A stretch of 64,000 nucleotides of DNA from assembly GCA_032622095.1 (NCBI GenBank), contig CP136064.1, positions 141,377,954 through 141,441,953 of the forward strand, given 5' to 3'. The number at the start of each line of letters is the position of its first letter. Position 1 is the stretch's first letter. Shown here in pieces: positions 11,672-24,734 of the stretch. Source of the DNA: Siphonodentalium dalli (taxonomy: Eukaryota > Mollusca > Scaphopoda > Gadilida > Siphonodentaliidae). The notes under the pieces are model-generated. The model was not told the origin of the DNA, did not search any database, and saw only the letters and a program-made list of their open reading frames with translations. The position numbers were made by a program, and so were the translations under genes.

Positions 11672-13564
11672 GACGGATACCAAGCCATGGCAATAGCTCA
11701 AAGTTTACAAAGTAAAGTTGAGCTAAAAAGGGCTAAAAAATTGGGGTTCAGGCCATTAAAAATTGAATTTGGGCCCCTTTTATCAAAAAATTGAATTTGT
11801 CATCAAAAAGCACTCTAGAATCAGTATCAAACAGAAAGTGGTTAGATATTCCCTAAAGAGCCCAGGTGTGAGACCGACTAATAATTCTACTGTGGTTAAG
11901 GGGTCGATTATTTAGGACATTATACTGTATGTATGTTTAAATGTGTATGTATGTGTATGTATGCATGTATGAATGCATGCATGAATGCATGCATGTATCT
12001 ATGTATGTATGCATGTATGCATGACATGAATAAGATTATAGTAAAGGTGGCAAATAAATAGATAGTATGAGATTTTTAATAGTATTGAATTTAATATCAT
12101 CTGAAAAAACATTTTGCTTGCCTCAAGCCCATTTAGGGGAGCTACTCGCCAGTCACATAGGATCCCTTAGAGGGGAACTCCTATGCACTCCCCTGCAATT
12201 CTGTTATGAAGAGGCCTGACAGAGATTATCCAGGATTGTCCCATTGTCGTAAATGTGTATCATAGACTAGTATTGGATTTTTTCAGATAGGGAATTCCCT
12301 GGTCATCTATGTTCTGGGGTAACCAATAACCGGTGCGTGTTGCTTTCATACAACAAAATTCCAATATAAAATTTATCAATCGGCACCGATTTCACTGAGT
12401 GTCTTTAATACCGCGACTCCAGTGTTCACGCTTTCATACTACAAAATTTGAACATAATCATCTCAATCGGTACCGATTTCACCGATTGTCTTTCCAAATG
12501 TGGCATTCACTCTTGGGCTTTGATCGGTAGAATTGGCACAGATTTTACCGTTCACGATGCTCTAACATAATTACACTATTTGACTTTCCAATTGTTTTCC
12601 AATTCAGAAGGCTTGAATATGATCTATAAATAGCAATCAGTACTGATTAGAATTTTGAGATAACTCCTTAACATTGCTCAAAAATTGAGGGACATTATAA
12701 GGAAAAACATGAGTGGGGTCCAGTTAAGTCCTGGGGTTGGGGACGGGGTGCAGAGGCACCCTATCAGCTCCCGGGCTAAAAAGCTAGCAAATAGAAACAT
12801 AATTATTCCATGTTTTGGAAACCTCCTGTCCTATTTTAATAAAGGTCAGAGAACATAACAAACAAAGTTCTTCTCACATGAGAGACTCTGGAAAAGAGGC
12901 CCTTGAAAAGAGAGTTAGAAAATTAAAGAGGTAGATTGATCTCAGGAAGTCATGGTGATTTTCCTGTTTTGGAAAACCACTAATACAATGCATGGCTATC
13001 ACGAATACAATTGTGTCGAAAAATAATGCCTCTGGATAACCAAAGCTAATGGAAGAGAGTATATAGACTACATACAGATGTGGTCTTGATCTTTTTCCAG
13101 TCATAATGGTAGCCTTCTTTGTTCCTCTCTAACCTGTATGTTGGCATAAAATTTATGTCACCTTCACCTGAAATTAAATATATTTGAAAGGTAAATTAAT
13201 AGAATATTTAGATTTCAAACTTGCAAACTTGCAGGGTGGCTATTAGCTAACTGACGGTCACGTGATCACTAGAAACTCCAATTGTCAATAGACAATCCAC
13301 AGCTGTTTCACATGTGCCAATCCACAGCAGTCAATCAAATAAATATTGACAGATATTTTTTGACCAATCAGTGACTGCCGGTCGTTGGCTGCATTGCATT
13401 TTCTGATGCCATCTTTGTTCACCCAGTCCAGGAGCAACAGGGGTGAAGTAAAGATTCACTGTTAAAGTTAAATTTCTAGGTGGGTGTGGATTTCTCACCC
13501 TTGAGCATTTCCTATAATCCAAGATGGCGTCCAATATGGCCACCGTAGTATAGAATATGTATAC
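11669..13564. other. Unassigned DNA with a TATG/GCAT microsatellite and a short dimer repeat
   Basis: No gene was recognised. 11925-12025 is a degenerate (TGTA)n/(TGCA)n microsatellite. 12330-12545 holds about two copies of a module of about 110 bp with 'tttcatac.acaaaatt' and 'caatcgg.accgatttcac'. 12100-12200 resembles a LINE 3' region (ttttgcttgcctcaagccc) but no coding part is attached. 13500-13550 has 'ccaagatggcgtccaatatggcc', a type of short repeat end. Confidence 0.5.
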
Positions 13565-13979
13565 GATAAAAGTGCGAAAAATGTGACGTCATTAACGTTG
13601 TTTTTTGGACATTATCAGAGTTTTTTGTCATTATCGCACGCCGTAACGTTGTACGTTTTCGTCATTTTTTTGTCATTTCGCAGTTTTGTTTCACAGTTTC
13701 AGAGTTTTGCTCAAATGTTCGCTGTTTTGTTTCGACATGTTTTCGAAGTGTTTGTTTTCGTCAAGACCACAGCATTGTTTCCGTCAATATTTCTGTAGTG
13801 TCGATATGATCAGCAGCACAGTTTGTGTTACCCCATGTTCGCAGTTTTATACCGATGTGTCGCGAACAGGAAGATATGTCGGTGTCCGTGCTGAAATTTC
13901 TCAGATCGGAGTTTTTCTCCGGTAAGAATTCCAATGAACACTTAAAAAAACTTTAATCAGAGTTTTCTCCGATATGAAA
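13565..13979. mobile_element. Left part of an older Harbinger-like element, split by R-A copy 2
   Basis: It matches 3395-3790 of the intact family A element ('gtgcgaaaaatgtgacgtca', 'gacattatc', 'ctccgatatgaaaa'), but the terminal 35-bp TIR has been lost or replaced. Homology breaks at 13979 exactly where the R-A copy begins, and the remainder resumes at 17478. Confidence 0.7.
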
Positions 13980-16900
13980 AACAAGACAGTCAATGACTGT
14001 GGGTCGCTCACCAGACTGCAAAGACTGATAAGACGGGGACTCTGGAGACCACAACAGTCAGAACTTTCATAATCACTTTAAAAGAAATAGCTCTAAACAG
14101 GATATGTGCTAGAGAGACTTCACGTATATATAGATTGGTGAAAATCCACCTTGAAATTACCAAATGTACACTACTGATCACCCCCCCCTTCTTCCAGTTC
14201 AACAAGTCCCCTCCTGACTGGGCTACAGACTCCCAAGTCTTAGGTTGGAATTTCACAACTGACACACCTCAAACTTTCTCAATTGTTGGAAATTTTCAAT
14301 CTCACAAGCGCCTTTTTCTAAAACCATTTAGACATGTCTGAAGCCCAATTATCCATGGACCCAAAACACAATACATGTATGTCAGATTAATCAGTCAGGT
14401 GGTTCCAAGGTAGATGTTTTAATGAATTTGGTATTTCAATGATTTTATTAGACACAAAAGTGTTAACTCCCCATAGCCCCGCCATTTCTTGACAGGTTGA
14501 CCTCATTTTAACAAATCTGAATCTCAGTCACTAAAGGATCCTCCTGATTGCTCCATACATATAGTTATGTCCCTGGTCCCACCCTATTTAACCTGGTGAC
14601 CCCATCTGAATACATTTTAATCCCAGACACCAAAGAACCCTTCATACATATGATAAATATCAGTAAAATAGACCTGATGGTCCTTGTGAAGGAAGCCTAT
14701 TAAGGGGGTGTTTATACATTACCCGGCGAAGATCGCATTCGCTTTAGCCGGTAGCGATAACAATAGAGTGTTTATACTTCGCCGGATAAGAATTACGGCT
14801 ATCCGGATACTCAGCTATACGGTTTTCAACTTTTGGATAAAATGATTTAGTACAAGCACCTGATTGTCGTATGGATTCTAATTCGCTCTGCGGTTAAGTT
14901 AGATGTTTATCTGGGGTCATGTCGTCATGGGTGATTTCCTTTCAACAATTAACTCGAACAATATTATTGTGCAATCGCTGATAGACCAGCCCGCTTTTCA
15001 CCTGTGTATATATTGGTCAGTGTGCCAGTTTGATTGTCTCTAATCAGCTGTCAGGTCGGTGGTCACGCACCTTGGTTATAAGCTATTATTATAAATACTA
15101 ACCGATGATGGTACACGTACTCTGCATGTGCATGGTACATTTGTTGCGCATTCGAGGGAATTAATTCATGTACATGTATGTCCATATATATATATGGAAG
15201 AAATGGGATGGCACGTTTCTGTGGATTCAAACTTAATGGACAATTAGTTCAATAATCTAAATCTGAGTGCGCCGTGGACATATTTACACAGGGACGGGTC
15301 TAGAGGGCCTGATTTGGAGGTGTGGGACTGTTCATCTTTGGAATTTATCGACCGACCGTGGTTATGGCCAGGTGTGAGAATTTTTTTTAATCTGAACCCT
15401 GAAAATTGCAAAATCCTAGCATCCAGCCTTAAGATTTCCAATTGTTGGACATTTTCCAAACTTGACGCACCTCTAATAAGGTTGGATCATTTCCAACTGA
15501 TGGTCATTTCAGTCCAACAATTTGGTAAAAAAATAAGCAAATGTTGCCTAAAGAAATCACCAATAACAAATTGTTGAAAATAAAACTACGAGAACAATTT
15601 CAACATATTGCTGATGTCAAATGTCCAACTATTGCCGTGTCAGGTATGAAATTTCCAGCTTTTGAATATTTTGATTAAAGTTGTGATGAGACCCCCCCCC
15701 CCCAATCGCCACGGCCCTATATACATGGACATGGTGAACGCCCGAGTAAAATGAAAAACATATTTTATTGTATAATGTGCAAACGGAAAATGTGTCACAT
15801 TTGATTCGCGATGTTGAAACTTATATATATAATATAAAATCCAATCCGAATGATTAGACACCAATTTGTAGATGTATGCGACGAAAAGATCTCAAAACTG
15901 ACAATGGTGCGACACTCACTTCACAGGCTGTATGTGAACCCAAACAAACCATTAACAATGTTTTTTAAATATCTATAAAATTACCAATAGCAATACCTGA
16001 AAGTTTGAGTTGGATATTAATAATTTCGGCATTTCCATTTCTAAAAAGTTTCATTTCACTATACTGCCCAGCCATATCTCTAACATGAAGCGGCTAGATG
16101 TTTACAGGTGTACAGCAATATCATAATGCAGTTCAGTGAGAACTAAAACGAAAACTATTAACAAGTAAAGGAGACACATGAATATATGCGTATCTTCGCC
16201 GGCGATGTGTAAACACTCTGCCCAACCTTCGCCGGCTAACGGGTTCGCCGGGTAACGGCTTCACCGGCTATGTGTAAACGTCACCTAAGAGGGAAACTGT
16301 CCTTCGTTTCGAGTGGGCTAGCATCACTAAATTCACCCTCTGGGGACCTCATTCTGCCAAGGCCCTCAACTGCTATGGCAGACCTATGATAAGATTGAAG
16401 TTCCCCAGTTGGAAGTTGATGTTCACCCATTGGGCACCTCAATTATGAATTTTATCTTCTGCAAATTAGGGGATATAGAAACTTCCTAGATGGGAAATGT
16501 AACTAAAAACAATGTTAATTTGATACTATAGATACTTCCCAGAAGATGAGGCCTAAGCAAAATGAGGTCGCCAGAGGGTGAATTTGGTGATGCTAGCCCA
16601 CTGTGTGGGATAGCATCACTAAATTCACCCTCTGGGAACCTCATTCTGCAAATGTCACACTAAATTCAGGCAGTTTGTTTAAAATTGCTAGCAGTATGTT
16701 TATACAAGCTGTCAGTGACATATTATTCTAATCTTGATTATTGACATGTGTTTCTCTCTGTTTATCCACAAAGATATATCTGCAACTTTAATAGAACAGG
16801 TAATAAAGTTGGAAGCTGGAAATGATATCCGTTGGAAGGGATGTTGGTTGGGTGCAGGCCACTGCAGGGTGGGGGGTGGGTCTGGGCCATGTGGGAGGGG

Positions 16901-17477
16901 GGATGGGTAATGGAATATTTCTGTAATTTCAGAAGATTAAAGATTAAAGTTTCATAACTCTGCAGATGTTATAATGGTGTAACTTTTTTCAAATTTTATA
17001 AAAATGATTAAAAAATTAATTTTATGTTTGTTAATTTGAGTATGGTGAAAATTCAAAAAATCTGAATTTGACCAATTTTTTTTTTTTTTAAAGTTATGTC
17101 ACTGGCTCCACCCACATTTTACCCAGTGACCTCATTTGAACAAATCTGAATAACAGTCCCCCAAGGACTCTTTGTACCAAATATGAACCCATTCGGCCAA
17201 ATGAAATTTGAGAAGAAGTCGTTGTAAGAATTACAGAGTTATGGCCCTGGCTTCGCAACTATTTGACCCAGTGTCCTCATTTGAACAAATCTGAATCAGA
17301 GTCACCTAGGGAACATCCACACCAAATATGAACCAATTCGGCATTACGGTTTCAGAGGAGAAGATGTTCAAAGAATTGTTGACGGACGGATGGACGGATG
17401 GACGGACGGACGGACGGACGACGGACGAGGAGTGATGACTATAGCTCCACCGGAGACTTCGTCTCAGGTGAGCTAAA
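13980..17477. repeat. Mosaic repeat R-A, copy 2
   Basis: Direct repeat of copy 1 (2946-7953) without the 3357-5829 insertion, but carrying its own insertion at 14704-16285 and a deletion relative to copy 1 of about 500 bp (the equivalent of about 6240-6735). It sits inside an old Harbinger-like copy, between 'gatatgaaaa' and 'atttgatcgg', which are contiguous at 3780-3800. The edges share an AAAAC run, so a short target duplication is possible but not resolved. Confidence 0.75.
14704..16285. mobile_element. Non-autonomous TAA-flanked element with GGGGGTGTTTA ends
   Basis: Left end GGGGGTGTTTATACATTACC and right end (reverse complement) GGTGACGTTTACACATAGCC are degenerate inverted repeats. 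They are extended by clustered 'cttcgccgg' motifs over about 100 bp at both ends. Direct TAA flanks lie at 14701-14703 and 16286-16288. The uninterrupted site is at 6205-6225 (agcatattaagagggaaac). Size and target choice fit a Harbinger-like MITE. The interior (about 14800-16180) is AT-rich with no supported ORF and a C13 run at 15691. Confidence 0.85.
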
Positions 17478-19146
17478 AACTCCCATTTGATCGGAGTTCT
17501 GTATATTAGTAAATTTCTCCGATCTTCTAAAATCTCCGATTTGGTTATTAGTTTATTAAACAAAGTTTGAATTGTCCGATATTAAATATCGGACAATTCA
17601 AACTTTGTTTAATAAACTATTATTAATAGAAGATTAAATTCCCAAATAAATGATTCCCAGACCCCGATTTATATAATAGGATACGCATGCTATTTTACGT
17701 GTCACATTTCAAAGCTACGTTTTTATGTGACCGCAAATCCTTGGGTTTACAGTATAGTAAAGGTTTACAGTAAAGATTGAAGCCCCTAATATCTCGTGAA
17801 GCAAGTGCCATTAATTGCCACATTGTCGAATTATGAGTGCTGTAGTGGTATCGTAAACAATGCAAATTTTGATTTCGTATAAGTTTTTGTGTGTGATTAT
17901 GTAACTTGTCCTCATTTTGAGTCAACGCCAACGGTCACCGTTTAATTGTGCGAACTATTATGAATAAAAGAATACAGTCCTGACCAAAATAAATTATCCC
18001 ACAACCCCGATTTATAGTATACTTTCCGTGTGCCACGTAGAGTTTCTAGTTTCAATTTGTCTTTCTATATCAAACCCACATTTTAATGTGGACGCAAATC
18101 AGGGGGTTTACACTACAGTAAATGCTATAAAGTTACCTATTAAATTAAAGTTAATACAAAACCTAATATAATAGTTTGTTAAATTGGAATTTCCACGAAT
18201 TGCACGTGCTCATATTGTCCTGTTATGTTGTGCTATTTTTAGCACTGTAATTTCCCAGGCCAATCCTAGTTTTGTTTGTGGGTACCATTGACTGGCAGAG
18301 GAGTTGAATGTTACATTTTTCTCGATTCTTTATTGAATAAATAATTAAAACATGGATAATGATATACATACCATTATAAAACAATGAACTTAGGGGGTAT
18401 ATGGCTCTATGTCTGGCGTTGATACAACGTGATGAGGGCTTGTTCTATATCGGATCCATGCTTTGCTGGATGGACGGCTGTCGCTCCCGTTGTGGATTGG
18501 TGCAGCTGGTTTCAAATTTCTGTGTGATTTCATCCTTTTTCTGTTGGATGTGTGATACCTGGGGTTGTGAAAACCCTAACTTCGCAATATCGACCTGTGT
18601 AAACTGCTGGTCTAATAATTTCCCAACTGCGTACATGTGCCCTCTAACGATAGATCTATTCGATTTCATCACGGTTTCGTAGCCATGATTGAATTGATAT
18701 TATTATGACATCAAGTCGCTTGATTTGGGATTTTATATATCAAATGTGCTGTTTTGGCCAACGAGTTAAACCATTGTTCACTAATTAAGAAGACACCACA
18801 ACACCAAAAATCTTCACACAGTTCAGCCATTCAAAATTCAGCTGGCATCTGATTTCGCAGAAGCAAAAATATATGCTTTAACTTTTCGTCGTTTGCGAAT
18901 ATCGATCAATGTTTCGACGTAGCAACTTTCGCGTTGTCGAAAGTTTCGACATTTTACTAAAATGTTTAGCCTGTTGTGGTTTCGACGTTATAGCGTTTTT
19001 ATGGCCAGTCGCTTTCAACGTTATCGCATTATTTTTCGTTATTTTCGACATTTCATTTTTGCACAATTACTTCAGATTACGTCGAAAGTTTTTCGGCATT
19101 ATCGACATTATTTTCGCATATGCGAAAGAGGTTTTGACATGCTCCC
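17478..19146. mobile_element. Right part of the split older Harbinger-like element
   Basis: It follows the family A core from 'atttgatcggag' through the 'gttatgttgtgctatttttagcac', 'ggcgttgatacaa' and 'tggccagtcgctttc' segments to the right TIR (TTTCGCATATGCGAAAGAGG, TTTTGACATGCTCCC), followed by TAA. It is visibly more diverged from 3790-5829 than 9283-10236 is, so it is the older copy. It contains a 71-bp palindrome at 17549-17619. Confidence 0.75.
17549..17619. repeat. Perfect 71-bp palindrome (35-bp arms, 1-nt centre)
   Basis: Arms 17549-17583 and 17585-17619 are exact reverse complements around a single A. The homologous region at about 3860-3915 carries only one arm, so the palindrome arose by a local inverted duplication in this copy. 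Confidence 0.95.
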
Positions 19147-19446
19147 TAATACCAAGGCATTGTCACAAATCCATATTATCGCTTTGAACTGGAATTCACT
19201 GGGCCGTGTTGACAGTCCAGTTATTTGATGAGTGGGGATTGGGATATCAAGTTTATTATTCATTTGATTGTTATCATGAGTTGATCCTAATAATATAATG
19301 CATATATGACTATTGTCTCACTCATCACAAGCGACATTAGTTCACCTTAAATGTGTTAATTAATTAACGCGCGCTACCTATGTTGTGTTCACGAGAATAA
19401 ATGCACCCACAAAGTGGTGGTATTCTAAGATCTACACACAACTGAC

Positions 19447-19662
19447 ATGGACTCAGATGATGAATTTAGAAGTACTATGACCCAGTCAACGTATAGAGTG
19501 GAATCGTCATCAGACGAGGATCATGTTTCGTTTGTCGGAATTACGACACAAGATATACTTTCTGACGTATTAGGTTTGGAAGAGGACTTTAACGTTCGGA
19601 ATAGTGAATCGGACCACAACGTATTACCGGATTATGGCGACACAGTGGAGTCTGCATTGTAA
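19447..19662 (+). CDS. Short acidic hypothetical ORF (71 aa)
   Basis: The ORF starts ATGGACTCAGATGATG and encodes a Ser/Asp/Glu-rich peptide (MDSDDEFRSTMT..., SSSDEDHVSF, DILSDVLGLEEDFN). It sits just outside the end of the split Harbinger-like element in DNA not otherwise recognised as repeat. No domain, signal peptide or membrane segment is visible. Acidic N-termini of this kind occur in several DNA-transposon proteins, so it may be a remnant or a first exon, but nothing downstream continues it. Not recognised; it could be chance. Confidence 0.3.
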   Translation: MDSDDEFRSTMTQSTYRVESSSDEDHVSFVGITTQDILSDVLGLEEDFNVRNSESDHNVLPDYGDTVESAL

Positions 19663-22600
19663 TCACAGAACACTGTTCAGTTTAACAGTTTATTGATTAG
19701 TCACATCAATTTGACCTTCCGGTGTGTCAGCCAGTGGAGAGCACACCAAACAATGACTTTTGATTATTATGACAATACCTGGGGAATATTTTAATATTTC
19801 CCAGTTATTGTTAAAATAATGCAGTTATTGTTACCAGCGGGTAATCGGCTGGATATTATGCAAGGGAGAACAATAGAAAATATGGCGACTGTGGTTTAAG
19901 AACTATTAAAGTCAGTTTAATCTATTTTGTTGGAAACTATATCTCATGAAATATACTCAAATTTATAAATTATTTGGATGCTATTTAATACATTATACTA
20001 CTGTTTGAAGGAAAATTTGGCACTCCATTAGAAAGATGGCTGCAAAAATGGCAACCGGAATGCGAAATACCTTATTTTTTTTCACTCATATCTCCTATAT
20101 CCGTCCCTAGTGTTTTGGACTGGTTGCAAATTGTGCCTTGTTTTCTTGTTATTCACATATCGTATGATCATTTGCTCAGAACTACATGTTGTTCCTTTCA
20201 TCTCAGTCACTTCCAGCCCCTAACAAAATTGATCCTACAGTACGTTGTATGAAATTTTCCAGAAAACTCAATACTGGTTCCTGGCCATATTTTAATGTGA
20301 AATGAACAGATTTGAAGGAATTAATGAGCAAGTGTGAGTATTGCCTATAAAATGCAATCTTAGGGCCTGAAACGGTTGCTATGGTTTATGATCGCAGAAA
20401 ATGTATAGAAAATTATATATTTTGTCACTATGCGCTTTCTTGTCGTGACTTATATGTGCATGCAGTTGGCTAATCTGCATTAGATACATTAAAAAGAAAC
20501 ACTTTAAATAGGACACAATATCACAATCGACATGTGAAATTATGTGCAAATACAGTATGAGATATATATTTTGTAAGACCAGAGACTTCCGTGCTATATT
20601 TCATTTATTCAAGATACAACCTCGTATAATTTAGTGCCGTGATCTCAACTATGTGGAGAATCTACACTCAGTGTATGACGGTATGAACACGGCAATGTTG
20701 TCACACTGGTCTTGTGGGCAATGAGTTCCAAAAAATGTACAACATAAAATGTTGTCATACTCTAGTAGATCAGGGAGATAATGAAGATAATGAAGATACA
20801 ATGGTCTGCTGGTACAATGTAACGGTGTTATCATCACATTCAATTATCACTCACACACGTTCAGATGACAGCATCGAACCTTGCATTTAGATATCAGCGT
20901 ATACTGGGCATCGTTGATAATATGACACTGAACTAACATATATTCAACAGTCTCTTCATGCACAAAGAACAATATAATTTCCATGTGCAAAATTAGAGGG
21001 GAAGCCACAAATCCTAGTTTCACATGTGCCAATCTATATGCCTTGTGAACTGACATAGAACAAGAGCCTGAATACAAAGGGACATTTGGAAGACGAAAAT
21101 CTCCCAATGAATATAACACAATGACCCGATCCCAAAGTGAGCATGATCAAAGAATTGGCAACTGGTTAATTCTCAACCTTCTGGCTGAGGCATAACACAC
21201 AGTTGGTGGAATATAGGCTAGCTCTATAGTCATGGAAGTGTGCAAATTTGGACTATTCAGTGAAATAGAAATCACACTATGGCGATTACTCCCGATCGTT
21301 TGCGGTTGAGAAATTCAAAAGTATGCCCAAAACAATTGTTGCTTGGAAGCAATATTTGCGGAGAAAATCAGGTCATGGTGGAATAAACTTGAAGCTACAC
21401 AGGAACAGGCTAGGATTTAAGTTTCTCTGAATCAGTTGTTCACCCATGGCACATCCCAAATTGGGGTGAGCTAAACCAATTGTGGTCACAACACAGGGCA
21501 TAATAATTATGACACTGGCACCAAATGACAAGATCACCACTCTGGTAGTACATTGCAACACTCAACAATAAGTGGTGAAGGAAAACATTTCCGGAATGAG
21601 ACTTTAGGTTTAGGAGCAAATGCACTTCTGACTTAATTTTTTTTATTCTAAGCAGCTGTTCTAAGTGTATATGCCTATAATAGCTATTGTTCTTTTCATA
21701 TCTGAATCTCTGTCCATGATGTTTGTGAAATATACATGTTCCTGACTAAATGATGTATTTAATTGTATTGCGGTAGATATAACAGACACATTTACCAGAA
21801 GAAAGCTGGCAACTTTGAAGATTCAACATGAATATACATGTACATACAAGGTTTTTGGGGGCAGCAATAAATATTGTATATAATGCTACAATGTATATGG
21901 CCTGTCGAAACAAGCATCACCACAGTTGGACCTAGTCTCCATTATATAGATACAATGGTTATGCTAAATTAATTTTTCCGACCCAGTACTCCACACTTGG
22001 TATAGACGCATGCGTAAATATGCAAATAACTCTCCCCAGAACTCAACAAATTTATGCATTTGGTGGGACGTGTCAGACCCAAGAAGACTAGAGTGCAGAT
22101 TCAATACAAAAACTCAAACCGTACATTCTTCAAGTGAAGCATGAGTTCGGTCGGTTCTACTTCGAGGGTTGGTAATCATTAGTTCTCAAAACGCTCAAAT
22201 GTGGGCAACAATCAGCCACCTAGCATTACTTGGTAGTAAGTACAGCTTTCTATGAACTATTTGATAGCATAATCAAGAATATTACCAGCAAAGGTTAATT
22301 GACTGTTGATTATTTGTTTGGTTGTTTCAGTCGATAGACCATATCGGGACTAATACTACACCATTCCCGCAGCCAGATTATGTTGAACTTTGACCATAAT
22401 GGTTTTTATTCCTGTGATATTAAAGCTAATGAGCTTTCATTAGCCGTCAGAATAAGCCATCTATATATAAATAACTTTCCAAGTTCCGAATCGCTCCATT
22501 GACTCATACACATGAAATTATCCCCTCTCCAGTTGAGCTAGTGTCATTGACACTTTCATTAGAAATATTCTGACAGAGCTAATTTAAGATGATTCCAGGT

Positions 22601-22780
22601 GAATTTCGGACCCGTTTTTTGTTGTTTTGTTTTATGCTGTGTGTGTGATAAATTATTCCATAACTTGCCCATGAAACGCATAAGAAGTAAGAAATCTCTT
22701 CATATTTCAATCAATTTTTTGCATTTATTCTGCGCAGTCCCAAGACCGAGATCCCGCGAGATTGTGGGAAATTCCAAAAT
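19663..22780. other. Unassigned AT-rich DNA
   Basis: No gene, RNA or clear element boundary was recognised. 20020-20300 ('aagatggctgcaaaaatggcaacc', 'cactcatatctcctat') loosely resembles 45870-46250, suggesting an old dispersed repeat. Small ORFs on both strands here lack any family features. Confidence 0.4.
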
Positions 22781-22785
22781 GAAAG

Positions 22786-22890
22786 CGAAACAGGAAGTTG
22801 CAATTTTTGAGAGACAAAGTGTGGAATGGGACGGTAAGCGGGACAGCATGACAAACTGCAGAACAGAATTTGTAATTTTGTGGGACTGCC
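22786..22890. repeat. Dispersed repeat fragment, inverted match at 52557-52640
   Basis: 'taagcgggacag.atgacaaactgcagaacagaatttgtaatt' matches the reverse complement of 52557-52610 with few changes. The 105-aa ORF over 22599-22916 runs through this repeat and is not supported as a gene. Confidence 0.5.
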
Positions 22891-23404
22891 ACAATCTCAA
22901 CGAATATATCACATAGATCACTGCCACCTACGAGTTAACTCGTGCTTTTTGCATGTAATTAAATGGGAGTCGGCAGTCAACGTGTTAAAAGTTCAAAGTT
23001 TGCAACTTTAAGTCGATTCATAAATAATATATGCGATTCATAAACAACATACTAGTAGGGCTAATTATATTCTCTCTCAATTGATCTTAAATTTAAAAGG
23101 AGTGATTTGTTTACCTTTAATGTTAAATATATTATGTCGGACAGAATCAATTTTTCACCGGACATTTAATACCATGTGTTTTAAACACTATTTTGAACCT
23201 TGCTGCTGTGTGTTACATATTGGGGGGGTTTTAATTAAAATTGGCAATAAGTTATAATGAATTAGCGATAACTAGAGGTGTGACTGTCCCAATGGGACTA
23301 TTAAAGGATACCCCCATGTTTTTAAAACACTAAGATGTTTCACATGTCAGTAAACATTTAGTTAAAATAAGGAGAAAACAGATTCCCATTGCAGGTGCAC
23401 AAAC

Positions 23405-24000
23405 CTAACCCCTAAACTAATCCTAAACCTATTGACCGAAAAATGTAGGAATAAAAGCTCGGACAAAATAATGCATGTTGCGAAAATGTTCTAACTCGAA
23501 AAAGGGGAAAACTCCACAAAAAAAGTTGGACAGATGTCATAATCGCAGATGCACAGGTTCCCATGTTACTAAATATATGTGCCAAGTTTAAAAAACATGG
23601 ACCTAAAAATGTAGGAATAAAAGCTCGGACAAAATTATGCATGATGCAAAAAAATTTCTAAGCCGAAAATAACTCCAACAAAAAAAGTTGGACAGACGTC
23701 ATAATCACAGGTGCACAGGTTCCCATGGTACTAAATATATGTGCCAAATTTAAAATTTTAAAAACATTGACCTAAAAATGTAGGAATAAAAGCTCTGACA
23801 AAATTATGCCTGTTGCACAAGTTTCTAAGTCGAAAAAGGGAGATAACTCCACCAACAAAAGTCCGACAGACATAATCGCAGGTGTACAAGTTCCCATGGT
23901 GGTTGATGTCTGTGTCAAGTTTCACGAAAAATGATAAAAAAAACGACTGACCAAATTTGTGTCCATGGACGTCGGACGGACGGACAAGCTGATTCCAGTA
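23405..24000. repeat. Tandem units of about 175 bp ending in GGAC
   Basis: Three degenerate units share 'taggaataaaagctcggacaaaat.atgc', 'aaaaagttggacag' and 'caggttcccatg.tactaaatatatgtgcc'. The series ends in 'ggacgtcggacggacggac' (23966-23985). A C-rich run follows at 24002-24018. This is the same block-plus-GGAC design as R-A and R-B but a different sequence. Confidence 0.7.
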
Positions 24001-24312
24001 TACCCCCCCCCCCCTCCCCTGTATAAAAACATCTGTATCATTACCACAGTTGCGATACAATATACTGCTATAAAGCTAATATTAATACACAAAAATTATT
24101 AGTTTTGCCTCAAATTTGCTGTGCTCACATTGGCATAACGAAATTAATCGGTTGATGTGATCACTATTGTGATGCTGAATTTGTGGTTGCTCCATTAGGT
24201 CTTACATGTTATATTATCTTCTTCACATACAAATTTTGACAATTTTCTCGGGACCACTATTATAAATGTTAACATTCTCCTTCCTCAAGATTTCTGAGTG
24301 GAATTATGGAGT

Positions 24313-24581
24313 ATAATTCCAACTCTCATCCTCCCATTTATTGGTGGATGAGAGAAATTATACGAATAATGAAGGGATGAAATATGAGGGCAGGATCTCC
24401 CACCCTCTGAATTCCCTCCCTTGTTCTTGATTGTCAAAATTGCCCTTTTCTCGATTCACCGATTTCTCAATATAAAGTCAGATATGTTATAAACATTCTC
24501 CTTCCCTCATATTTCTTCCCTCCATTATTCCAATAATTCCTCTCATGCAGCCATAAATGGGAGGATGAGAGTTGGAATTAT
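24313..24581. mobile_element. Foldback element, 269 bp
   Basis: Arms of about 88 bp (24313-about 24405 and about 24490-24581) are inverted with roughly ten differences. The arm reads 'ataattccaactctcatcct' and then 'ataatg.agggatgaaatatgaggg'. The spacer is about 85 bp. No obvious target duplication or ORF. Confidence 0.75.
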
Positions 24582-24734
24582 AGGGTTTTTTATGTATTGA
24601 TTAATTGCATAAATAGTTCAATGTTCAGTTTCACCTCAGTGTCATTAACATTTACTGCTATTCTCTTGAAAGCTACATGCAAGTGCCATGCATTAATTGA
24701 ATCATTGAATGTTGTCAACTCAGAATAATATATC

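Noticed and set aside
11213-11701. Overlapping ORFs of 155 and 162 codons on opposite strands
   Set aside because: Both run through an (AC)n microsatellite and the 'ctccgat' inverted motifs of a transposon end; the peptide repeats (Thr-His, Cys-Val) show low complexity, not a gene.
22599-22916. 105-aa ORF as a possible gene
   Set aside because: It overlaps a dispersed repeat with an inverted match at 52557-52640 and has a Cys/Phe-rich N-terminus with no domain.
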